The notes below the pieces were generated by a model. The model worked only from the letters and a program-made list of their open reading frames with translations. It was not told the DNA's origin and searched no databases. This document shows positions 54,702 to 61,403 of a stretch of 64,000 bases of DNA, in pieces. This DNA is from DASWED01 sp036394995 (GTDB lineage Bacteria; Actinomycetota; UBA4738; JACQTL01). A program made the translations under genes and the position numbers. The stretch is from contig DASWED010000117.1 in NCBI GenBank assembly GCA_036394995.1, forward strand, positions 1-64,000, given 5' to 3'. The stretch's first letter is position 1; the number at the start of each line of letters is the position of its first letter.

Positions 54702-55573
54702 ATTCGGAACGGAGGTTCACCGAGGAGGAGGTGGTCCGCTACGCGCGGCACATCATCCTTCCCCAGATCGGCGGGGTCGGTCAGCGGAAGCTGCTCGAGT
54801 CGAGCGTGCTGTGCGTGGGGGCCGGGGGCCTCGGCTCGCCGATCGCCATGTACCTGGCCGCGGCAGGGATCGGGCGCCTGGGCGTGGTGGACTTCGACCG
54901 CGTGGACCTCACGAACCTCCAGCGCCAGATCCTCCACGGGACCTCCGACGTGGGCCGGCCGAAGGTGGAGTCGGCCGCGTCCACGCTGCGGGAGCTGAAC
55001 CCCGGGATCGAGGTCGAGCCCCACGACGTGGTGCTGAACAGCGAAAACGCGTTCGACATCCTGGGCCGGTACGACCTGGTGATCGACGGCAGCGACAACT
55101 TCCCAGTCCGGTACCTGGTGAACGACGCCACGCAGATGCTCGGCAAGCCGCTCGTCTACGGCTCGATCTACCAGTTCGAGGGCCAGGTCACGGTGTTCCT
55201 GCCCGGCGAGGCGGGCCCGTGCTATCGGTGCCTGTTCCCGCAGCCCCCGCCGCCCGGGTCCGTGCCGAACTGCGCCGAGGCCGGCGTGTTCGGCGTGCTG
55301 CCGGGGATCGTGGGATCCATCCAGGCCACCGAGGCCATCAAGATGATCACCGGGGTGGGGGATCCGCTCGTGGGCCGCCTCCTGATCTTCGACGCGCTGG
55401 AGATGGACTTCACCACGGTGAAGATCAAGCGCGACCCTTCGTGCCCGGTGTGCGGCGACTCACCGACCGTGACCGAGCTCATCGACTACGACCTGTTCTG
55501 CGGGATCCCGTCCGGCGGCGTGCCGGAGGAGGCCGAACACGGCGTCCCGACGACCGTGGGAGGGGCGCTCTAG
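54698..55573 (+). CDS. ThiF/MoeB-family sulfur-carrier adenylyltransferase
   Basis: A 291-residue E1-like enzyme that adenylates the C-terminal glycine of a ThiS/MoaD/CysO-type carrier. It opens RYARHIILPQIGGVGQRKLL, with the nucleotide-binding VGAGGLGSPIAMYLAAAG, DFDRVDLTNLQRQILH and the catalytic Asp in IDGSDNFPVRYL. Zinc Cys pairs are CYRC and CPVC, and the crossover-loop Cys region PNCAEAGVFGVLPG is present. It lacks the C-terminal rhodanese domain of MoeZ, so sulfur must come from another sulfurtransferase. It sits between mec and cysO, overlaps mec by 4 nt (ATGA) and ends right before cysO. Confidence 0.93.
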   Translation: MNSERRFTEEEVVRYARHIILPQIGGVGQRKLLESSVLCVGAGGLGSPIAMYLAAAGIGRLGVVDFDRVDLTNLQRQILHGTSDVGRPKVESAASTLRELNPGIEVEPHDVVLNSENAFDILGRYDLVIDGSDNFPVRYLVNDATQMLGKPLVYGSIYQFEGQVTVFLPGEAGPCYRCLFPQPPPPGSVPNCAEAGVFGVLPGIVGSIQATEAIKMITGVGDPLVGRLLIFDALEMDFTTVKIKRDPSCPVCGDSPTVTELIDYDLFCGIPSGGVPEEAEHGVPTTVGGAL

Positions 55574-55855
55574 ATGGCGGTGAAGGTGAAGCTCCCGACG
55601 ATCCTGCGCAAGCACTCCGACGGCGTGGCCGTCGTGGAGGCCGAGGGCGGCACCCTCGGGGAAGTGCTGAAGGATCTCGAGTCCCGCCACCCCGGCATCA
55701 CCCACGCGATCCTCACGAACGACGGCGAGTCGCTCCACCGATTCGTCAACGTCTACGTGAACGGCGAGGACGTCCGCTACAGCGGCTCCCTGGCGACGAC
55801 GCTGTCCGAAGGGGACACCGTCAGCATCCTCCCGGCAGTCGCCGGCGGCTCGTAG
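55574..55855 (+). CDS. cysO: CysO/MoaD-like ubiquitin-fold sulfur carrier ending Gly-Gly-Ser
   Basis: A 93-residue beta-grasp sulfur carrier. The fold runs VKVKLPTILRKHSDGVAVVE, GTLGEVLKDLESRHPG, FVNVYVNGEDVRY and ends DTVSILPAVAGGS. The diglycine is followed by one extra Ser before the TAG, so the carrier as translated cannot be adenylated on Gly; it needs processing by a protease such as the JAMM protein encoded upstream. The thiocarboxylate form would donate sulfur to O-phosphoserine on CysM. ATG 55574 directly abuts the ThiF stop, so mec-thiF-cysO are one operon. Confidence 0.92.
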   Translation: MAVKVKLPTILRKHSDGVAVVEAEGGTLGEVLKDLESRHPGITHAILTNDGESLHRFVNVYVNGEDVRYSGSLATTLSEGDTVSILPAVAGGS

Positions 55856-55999
55856 CCCGTCCCGATCGGCCGTCGCGTCGGTGGCCCGCGTCCTGACCTG
55901 GATCGCATCACGCTGCACTTCGCGAAGGTCTGCCTGGAAGCCCTCAACGTCGACGGGCAGCCGATCCACGAGAACTGCTTCTCGCCGGCCACCGGCTGA
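55856..55999 (+). other. In-frame continuation after cysO, unexplained
   Basis: After the cysO TAG the same frame stays open for 47 codons to a TGA at 55997-55999. It includes a protein-like stretch (LHFAKVCLEALNVDG, then QPIHENCFSPATG). After that TGA the same frame reaches the cysM start. No start codon or ribosome-binding site is present. It may be a decayed gene end or chance. I do not assign a function. Confidence 0.3.
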
Positions 56000-56028
56000 G
56001 GCTGCTCGGCCGCGTCGGGGCGGCCTGG

Positions 56029-56034
56029 GATAAT
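56029..56034 (+). promoter_or_regulatory. Likely -10 of a separate cysM promoter
   Basis: GATAAT, preceded by TGG (an extended -10 form), lies 7 nt before GTG 56042. This would give cysM a leaderless message apart from the upstream mec-thiF-cysO operon. Confidence 0.55.
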
Positions 56035-56041
56035 CGGCGCC

Positions 56042-56974
56042 GTGAGGGCGGACGACATCCTGGGCGCGATCGGGGACACGCCACTCGTCGGCATCCCCCG
56101 GATGTCGCCGAAGCCGGGCGTGCGACTGTGGGCGAAGCTCGAGGGCCAGAACCCCACCGGTTCGCTGAAGGACCGCATCGCTCTCAGGATGATCGAGGAG
56201 GCCGAACGCTCCGGCGAGCTCACCCCCGACAAGGTCATCCTCGAACCAACGTCCGGGAACACGGGCATCGCGCTGGCCCTGGTGGCCCGGCGCAAGGGCT
56301 ACAAGATCATCGTGGTCATGCCGGACAACGCCAGCGAGGAGCGGGTCAGCCTGCTGGAGCTGTTCGGCGCGGACATTGTGTTTTCGGCCGCGGACAAGGG
56401 CACCAATGGCTCCATCGAGGTGGCCCGGGCCATGGCCGAGAGCGACCGATTCTACATGCCGTTCCAGTACGGGAACCCGGCCAACCCCGACGCGCACTAC
56501 GAGGGGACCGGCGCCGAGATCGTCCGGGACTGCCCGGAGGTCACGCACTTCGTGGCCGGCCTGGGGACGGGCGGCACGCTGATGGGCGTGAGCCGCAGGC
56601 TCCGCGAACACAATCCGGACGTGCAGATCATCGCCGCCGAACCGGAGCTGGGGGAGCTGGTGTACGGGCTCCGGTCCCTCGACGCCGGCTTCGTGCCGCC
56701 GATCTTCGACGACTCGGCGCTCAACCGGAAGTTCCTGGTGGACTCCTCCCACGCGCTCGCGGCCACCCGGCAACTGACCGAGCTCGAGGGGATCTTCGCC
56801 GGCATCTCCTCCGGCGCGGTGATCCACGCGGCGCGCCGGATCGCCGGGGAGATCGAGCAGGGCGACATCGTGTGCCTCCTCGCCGACGGCGGGTGGAAGT
56901 ACCTCTCGACGAACGCCTGGGCGGAGGACCGCGAACAGGCGGAGAAGCAGGTCTCGGAGGCCCTGTGGTGGTGA
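56042..56974 (+). CDS. cysM: CysO-dependent cysteine synthase (O-phosphoserine sulfhydrylase type)
   Basis: A 310-residue PLP enzyme of the cysteine synthase family. PLP Lys is in NPTGSLKDR, the substrate loop is LEPTSGNTGIALA, the phosphate loop GLGTGGTL and the C-terminal DGGWKYLST. It resembles M. tuberculosis CysM (Rv1336), which uses O-phosphoserine and CysO thiocarboxylate. The Arg that selects phosphoserine in that enzyme (TARYS) aligns with NRKF here, so the preference is plausible. GTG 56042 has no Shine-Dalgarno. Next to cysO and mec, it completes the sulfur-carrier cysteine route. Confidence 0.94.
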   Translation: MRADDILGAIGDTPLVGIPRMSPKPGVRLWAKLEGQNPTGSLKDRIALRMIEEAERSGELTPDKVILEPTSGNTGIALALVARRKGYKIIVVMPDNASEERVSLLELFGADIVFSAADKGTNGSIEVARAMAESDRFYMPFQYGNPANPDAHYEGTGAEIVRDCPEVTHFVAGLGTGGTLMGVSRRLREHNPDVQIIAAEPELGELVYGLRSLDAGFVPPIFDDSALNRKFLVDSSHALAATRQLTELEGIFAGISSGAVIHAARRIAGEIEQGDIVCLLADGGWKYLSTNAWAEDREQAEKQVSEALWW

Positions 56975-56995
56975 CTCCCGCTGGGGAGGTCCATC

Positions 56996-57847
56996 GTGCC
57001 CGATAGCCGGCCGATCGGCGTGTTCGACTCGGGGGTCGGCGGGCTCACCGTGGCCCGGGCCATCCTCGACCTCCTCCCGAACGAACCGATCGTGTACGTC
57101 GGCGACTCGGCCCGGTACCCGTACGGGCCGCGCCCGCTCGAGGAGATCCGTCGGTTCGCCCTCGAGATCGCCCGCGACCTGGTGAACCGCGACGTGAAGA
57201 TGCTGGTGGTCGCCTGTAACTCGGTGGAGGTGGCCGCCATCGCGGACGTCGCGGCCGCCCACGACACCCCGGTGGTCGGCGTGGTGGACCCCGGAGCGCG
57301 GGCCGCCGTGGCGGCCACCCGGAACGGGCGGATCGGGGTGATCGGCACGGAGGCCACGGTGGCCAGCCGGGCCTACGACCGCGCGGTCCTGCGTCTGGCC
57401 GCGGAGGCTCGGGACCGCGGACGCTCCCCGTTCGGCGACGAGGGTCTCCGGGTCGAGCTGTTCTCCGAGGCGTGTCCGGTGTTCGTGGAACGCGTGGAGC
57501 TGGGGGACACCTCCAGCAAGGAGCTCCAGGAGGCGGCCCACGGGTACCTCCGGCCGCTGCGGGACGCCGGGATCGACACGCTGATCCTGGGGTGCACGCA
57601 CTACCCGCTGCTGTCCGGTCTGATCTCGGTGGTGATGGGACCGGGGGTCGTGCTGATCTCGTCCGCCGAGGAGACCGCCAGGGACGTGTACGCGGTGCTC
57701 CTGCGCGACGACCTCCTGCGATCCGACCCCGGCCCGCCGGAGCACGTGTTCCTCACCACCGGCGACCCGGCGGCGTTCCAGCGGCTGGGGCAGCGGTTCC
57801 TGGGCCCGGAGATCGCCTCGGTGGGGGAGACCCGGCCGTGGAGCTGA
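56996..57847 (+). CDS. murI: Glutamate racemase
   Basis: A 283-residue cofactor-independent racemase supplying D-glutamate for peptidoglycan. The N-terminal motif is GVFDSGVGGLTVARAI, and the catalytic Cys residues are in VVACNSVEVAAI and LGCTHYPLL. The first reads CNS instead of the usual CNT, a conservative change. Between them, VGVVDPGARAAV and IGVIGTEATVAS match the family. GTG 56996 with GGGGAGG upstream is the start. Its position after cysM matches the mycobacterial order, without the rhomboid gene in between. Confidence 0.95.
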   Translation: MPDSRPIGVFDSGVGGLTVARAILDLLPNEPIVYVGDSARYPYGPRPLEEIRRFALEIARDLVNRDVKMLVVACNSVEVAAIADVAAAHDTPVVGVVDPGARAAVAATRNGRIGVIGTEATVASRAYDRAVLRLAAEARDRGRSPFGDEGLRVELFSEACPVFVERVELGDTSSKELQEAAHGYLRPLRDAGIDTLILGCTHYPLLSGLISVVMGPGVVLISSAEETARDVYAVLLRDDLLRSDPGPPEHVFLTTGDPAAFQRLGQRFLGPEIASVGETRPWS

Positions 57848-58596
57848 CCGTGCTCGGTTCCTCCGGCGCGTACCCGGCGGCGGGGGGCGCCGCCAGCGGC
57901 TACCTCCTGCGGCACGGGGGGTTCTCCCTGGCACTGGACTTCGGGACCGGCGCCCTGGCCAACCTCCAGCGGCACATCCCCCAGACGGAGCTGGGGGCGG
58001 TGGTGCTGAGCCACGAGCACTTGGACCACTGCCTGGACCTGTACCCCCTGTTCATCGCCCGGTTCTTCACCGAGGAGCGCGAGGCGCCTCTCCCGGTCTG
58101 GGGGCCCCCCGGCTCGTTCGACCGGATCGCCGCGCTGGAGGACAAGCAGGGGCAGATCGACATGCGTGAGGTGTTCGAGATCCACGAGGTCGAACCGGGG
58201 GACGGGTTCGAGGTGGGGCCGTTCCGGTTCGCCACTCACCTGCTCCCGCACTGGGTCCCGAACTCCGGGATGCGGATCTCCGCCGACGGCGCCGTGCTCT
58301 GCTACACGGGCGACACCGGCCCCACCGCCGACATCCAGACCCTGGCCCGCGACGCCGACCTCCTCCTGATCGAGGCCAGCTGGCAGGACCACGACCTGGA
58401 ACGGGACGTCCAGCCCTACCACCTGACCGCGCGCCAGGCGGCCGAGCACGCCGTCCGGGCCGGAACGGACCGGATGCTGCTCTCCCACTTCTGGCCGGGA
58501 ACGGACCGGGAGGTCTCCCGGCAGCAGGCCGCGGAGGCGTTCCGGGGCGAGCTGCTGCTGGCGCACGAGGGCATGACGGTGGAGGTGCGCGCGTGA
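57838..58596 (+). CDS. MBL-fold cyclic-nucleotide phosphodiesterase (Rv1339-like)
   Basis: A 252-residue metallo-beta-lactamase-fold protein. It begins LTVLGSSGAYPAAGGAASGYLL; the zinc motif is LSHEHLDHCLDL (HxHxDH), later LPHWVPNSG, CYTGDTGPT and LLSHFWPGTD. This set and the genomic position match M. tuberculosis Rv1339, reported as an atypical cyclic-nucleotide phosphodiesterase. GTG 57838 overlaps the murI end by 10 nt. A cNMP-binding protein (60071) lies three genes on, and a predicted adenylate cyclase at 36 kb completes a possible circuit. Confidence 0.9.
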   Translation: MELTVLGSSGAYPAAGGAASGYLLRHGGFSLALDFGTGALANLQRHIPQTELGAVVLSHEHLDHCLDLYPLFIARFFTEEREAPLPVWGPPGSFDRIAALEDKQGQIDMREVFEIHEVEPGDGFEVGPFRFATHLLPHWVPNSGMRISADGAVLCYTGDTGPTADIQTLARDADLLLIEASWQDHDLERDVQPYHLTARQAAEHAVRAGTDRMLLSHFWPGTDREVSRQQAAEAFRGELLLAHEGMTVEVRA

Positions 58597-59345
58597 CCAC
58601 GCCCCCGGAGGCCGCCTCCGACGCCGCGCTCCGGGTCGACGGCCGCCGCGCCGACGACCTCCGGCCGGTGGTCATGGAGCTCGGCTACCTCCAGTGGGCC
58701 GAGGGCTCGGTCCTGTTCGAGATGGGCCGGACCCGTGTCCTGGCCGCGGCCTCGTACGAGCCGAGGGTGCCGAAGTTCAAGTCGGGAACCGGCAGCGGCT
58801 GGGTCAGCGCGGAGTACGCGATGCTTCCCCGGGCCACCGAGACCAGGAGCCCCCGGGAAGTGCAGCAGGGCCGGCCGTCGGGCCGGACCCAGGAGATCCA
58901 GCGGCTCATCGGGCGGAGCCTCCGGGCGGTCACGGACCTGAAGGCCATGGGGGAGTGCACGATCTGGATCGACTGCGATGTGCTCCAGGCCGACGGGGGA
59001 ACGAGGACCGCGTCGATCACCGCCGGGTACATTGCGCTGGCCGCCGCCGTCCGGTCCCTGCTCGAACGGGGACAGCTGGCCCGGAACCCGCTCCGGGAGG
59101 AGGTGGCGGCGGTGAGCGCGGGGATTGTGGACGGCACGCCGCTCCTCGACCTCGCGTACTCCGAGGACTCCCGGGCCGGGGTGGACTTCAACGTGGTCAT
59201 GACCGGCTCGGGCGCGCTGGTGGAGGTCCAGGGAACGGCCGAGGGCGAACCGTTCTCCCGGGCCGACCTGGACGCCATGGTGGACCTGGCCTGGGGGGGC
59301 ATCCGGCGGCTCGTGGACATCCAGCGGGCCGCCCTGGCCGGGTGA
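58593..59345 (+). CDS. rph: Ribonuclease PH
   Basis: A 250-residue phosphorolytic 3'-5' exoribonuclease that trims tRNA precursors. It opens GRRADDLRPVVMELGYLQWAEGS, with VSAEYAMLPRATETR (conserved Arg cluster for RNA and phosphate), IQRLIGRSLRAVTDL, IDCDVLQADGGTRTA (phosphate and metal site) and DFNVVMTGSGALVEVQGTAEG. Near full length for the family. GTG 58593 overlaps the preceding stop (GTGA). The gene between the Rv1339-like and HAM1-like genes follows the mycobacterial order (rphA). Confidence 0.96.
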   Translation: MTTPPEAASDAALRVDGRRADDLRPVVMELGYLQWAEGSVLFEMGRTRVLAAASYEPRVPKFKSGTGSGWVSAEYAMLPRATETRSPREVQQGRPSGRTQEIQRLIGRSLRAVTDLKAMGECTIWIDCDVLQADGGTRTASITAGYIALAAAVRSLLERGQLARNPLREEVAAVSAGIVDGTPLLDLAYSEDSRAGVDFNVVMTGSGALVEVQGTAEGEPFSRADLDAMVDLAWGGIRRLVDIQRAALAG

Positions 59346-60037
59346 GCCCCCCCGACCGCGCACGGCCGGACGGGCAACCGGTGGCCCGCGCCTCCGGGCG
59401 TTGGGCCACCGGGACCGGCGGGTTCCCCCCCGAGCTGGCGGTGGCCTCGCGCAACCCCGGGAAGATCCGCGAGATCCGGGAGATCTGCGCCGACTGGCCC
59501 GTTCGGTGGATCACGGCCGAGGACGGCGACACGCGGGAGTGGCCGGTGGTCGAGGAGACCGGCCGGAGCTATCTGGAGAACGCCGCGCTGAAGGCCCGGG
59601 CGGTGGCGGCGGCCGCCGGGGTCCCCGCCGTGGCCGACGACTCGGGGATCGAGGTGGATGCACTGGACGGCCAGCCGGGCATCCAGTCGGCCCGGTTCGC
59701 CGGCGATCGAGCCACCGACGAGGACAACCTCCGCACGCTCGTCGCGGCGGTGTCCGCGATCCCTGCCACCCTGCGGACGGCCCGGTACCGGTGCGTGGCG
59801 CTGGTGGCGTGGCCGGGGGAGTGGTTCGCGTACGCCGAGGCCACGTGCGAGGGCTCGCTGGTCCTGGAGCCCCGGGGGGAGGGCGGGTTCGGCTACGACC
59901 CGATCTTCGTCCCGCGGGGGGAGTTCCGGACCATGGCGCAGCTCTCGCCCGAGGAGAAGGACGCCATCAGCCACCGGGGCAAGGCCTTCCGCGAGCTCGG
60001 GCGGCTCCTCCGCGAGGGCCGCCGGGCCCGGCGATGA
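59342..60037 (+). CDS. rdgB: dITP/XTP (non-canonical purine NTP) pyrophosphatase
   Basis: A house-cleaning enzyme (HAM1/RdgB) hydrolysing dITP, ITP and XTP to monophosphates. The core starts LAVASRNPGKIREIREIC, with the catalytic/metal regions SYLENAALKARAVAAAAGVPAVADDSGIEVD and GEGGFGYDPIFVP, and SHRGKAFREL near the end. GTG 59342 overlaps rph by GTGA and gives 231 residues, including an odd ~30-residue N-terminal extension. A start at GTG 59432 would remove it and drop the first strand, so 59342 is preferred with some doubt. Confidence 0.92.
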   Translation: MSPPDRARPDGQPVARASGRWATGTGGFPPELAVASRNPGKIREIREICADWPVRWITAEDGDTREWPVVEETGRSYLENAALKARAVAAAAGVPAVADDSGIEVDALDGQPGIQSARFAGDRATDEDNLRTLVAAVSAIPATLRTARYRCVALVAWPGEWFAYAEATCEGSLVLEPRGEGGFGYDPIFVPRGEFRTMAQLSPEEKDAISHRGKAFRELGRLLREGRRARR

Positions 60038-60070
60038 GCGCGCGAGCGGCGGAGTCGTAGGATTCGCGCC

Positions 60071-60517
60071 GTGAGCGACATTGACCCGGAGACCCTTCGC
60101 CGGGTCACCGTGTTCTCGACCTGCACCTCGGAGCAGCTGTCCCGGCTGGCCGAGGCGGCCACGGTGACCGAGCACGCCGCCGGCGACCTCCTGGCCGAGC
60201 AGGGCGTCATCGGGCACCGGTTCCACCTCCTGCTGGAGGGCGGAGCCGAGGCCGAACGCGACGGGCAGGCGCTGGGGACCGTGGAGGCGGGGGAGTTCGT
60301 CGGTGAGATCGGGCTGCTGGGTGGCGGGGCGGCCACGGCCACCGTGCGGTGCACGGAGGCCACCCGCTGTCTCACGCTCCGCCGGGAGCGGTTCTGGGAG
60401 ATCCTGGAGGCCGAGCCCGCGATCGCGCTGCGGATCCTCGAGGTGGTGTGCCGCCGCATCGTCCGTCAGGTCCAGACCGGCGCCACGCAGAACCTGGGCT
60501 CGATCGGCGGCGACTGA
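60071..60517 (+). CDS. Cyclic-nucleotide-binding (CNB) domain protein
   Basis: A 148-residue stand-alone Crp-type effector domain. The beta-roll starts VFSTCTSEQLSRLAEAA, and the phosphate-binding cassette area is EAGEFVGEIGLLGGGAATATVRC: Glu and Gly are present, and the position of the usual cassette Arg is occupied by Ala-Thr. cNMP binding may therefore be weak or altered. No DNA-binding helix-turn-helix follows; it ends in a helix IVRQVQTGATQNLG. GTG 60071 is 7 nt after TAGGAT (60058-60063), so it is leaderless. It may act in trans with the nearby phosphodiesterase. Confidence 0.85.
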   Translation: MSDIDPETLRRVTVFSTCTSEQLSRLAEAATVTEHAAGDLLAEQGVIGHRFHLLLEGGAEAERDGQALGTVEAGEFVGEIGLLGGGAATATVRCTEATRCLTLRRERFWEILEAEPAIALRILEVVCRRIVRQVQTGATQNLGSIGGD

Positions 60518-60526
60518 AGCGCGCGG

Positions 60527-60937
60527 TCAGCTCGCGCGGAGCTTGACCAGGCGGACCACTGTGCCGGGACGGCCGATCGTGCCCTCCCGAACGGTGACCT
60601 CGTCCATGAGCGCCATCATCAGCTGGATGCCGTGGCCGTGGACGCCCTCCACCTCCTGTAGGGGCACGGTCCGCCGGAACACGCCCTGATCGGCGACCTC
60701 CACCTCCACGTGCTCCGCGCCGGCGCGCCAGGCCACCTGGACGACACCCGACTTGGAGTGCAGCACGGCGTTGGCGCAGGCCTCGGAGACCGCGAGCACC
60801 AGGTCGTCGGTGGCCGAGGGGTGCATGCCGGCCTCGTAGCACCGGTCCCGAACGAACCTGCGGACCTCGTGGAGCATGCTGGGATGCGCCGGGAACGAAC
60901 GAGCGTTCCCGGTGAGCTCAGGCCTCGTCCTCATCAC
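60527..60937 (-). CDS. RsbW-like serine-kinase ATPase (HATPase_c), second module
   Basis: A 136-residue GHKL kinase: LVLAVSEACANAVLHS (N-box), VEVADQGVFRR (G1-like) and the G2 region GVHGHGIQLMMALMDEV. It overlaps the upstream STAS gene by 20 nt, so the pair is coupled. It should phosphorylate the partner STAS protein, forming a second partner switch separate from that at 47.7-53 kb. No phosphatase is in this operon; the large SpoIIE protein or another could serve it. Start GTG 60937 or ATG 60934. Confidence 0.9.
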   Translation of the reverse strand: MMRTRPELTGNARSFPAHPSMLHEVRRFVRDRCYEAGMHPSATDDLVLAVSEACANAVLHSKSGVVQVAWRAGAEHVEVEVADQGVFRRTVPLQEVEGVHGHGIQLMMALMDEVTVREGTIGRPGTVVRLVKLRAS

Positions 60938-61238
60938 CCACGATCTCCACGTTGTCGAGCTTCTGCACGGGGATCAGCTCCAGGATCCGGCGGACCAGGC
61001 TTCCCGGGGAGACCAGGATCAGGTTCCCCCGCCCCTCCAGGCTCTGGGCAGTCCGGACGAGGACCTGGATGCCCGTCGAGTCCATGAACGCGAGCCCCGC
61101 GAGGTCGAGCGTGAGGTCCCCGCCCCGGTCCACCTCGGACTGGATGACCTCGGAGAGGGTCGAGGCGTTCGACGCGTCGAGCTCGCCGACCAGCCGGAAG
61201 CCGCGCGGCGAATCTGTGGCATGGATGTCGAGCAGCAT
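60918..61238 (-). CDS. STAS-domain anti-anti-sigma factor, second module
   Basis: A 106-residue STAS protein. It begins HATDSPRGFRLVGELDASNA; the helix-capping phospho-site is FMDSTGIQVLVRTA, with Ser available, followed by PGSLVRRILELIPVQKLD. GGGAGG precedes ATG 61238. It is paired with the downstream HATPase by overlap, and both read away from the lipoprotein gene. It contrasts with the fused STAS domain at 8946-11093, which has lost the Ser. Confidence 0.92.
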   Translation of the reverse strand: MLLDIHATDSPRGFRLVGELDASNASTLSEVIQSEVDRGGDLTLDLAGLAFMDSTGIQVLVRTAQSLEGRGNLILVSPGSLVRRILELIPVQKLDNVEIVGDEDEA

Positions 61239-61403
61239 CGAACCTCCCGCGGGGGCGCCCCGCCCGGCTATTCTCGTACAGGCTCCGTGTGATCGGTGCA
61301 AGCATCCTCGCGCATTTCGCTGGGGAGCGTCCTGGTTTGGGAGGCTTCATGTACCCGGGTTGCGCCCGGGAACCACATCCAACTCTGCGTCCGTCGAACG
61401 GGC

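Noticed and set aside
53077..54720. Upstream extension of the SpoIIE phosphatase frame on the minus strand
   Set aside because: It is antisense to selD and mec and lacks domain sequence; ATG 53076 begins the PAS domain cleanly.
55997..55999. TGA after the cysO continuation considered as another selenocysteine codon
   Set aside because: The flanking residues match no selenoprotein, no SECIS-like stem follows at the right spacing, and there is no start codon for the frame.
60896..60909. Second LexA-like palindrome CGAACGAGCGTTCC
   Set aside because: It deviates from the consensus at the last base, lies within the kinase coding region and has no promoter in register.
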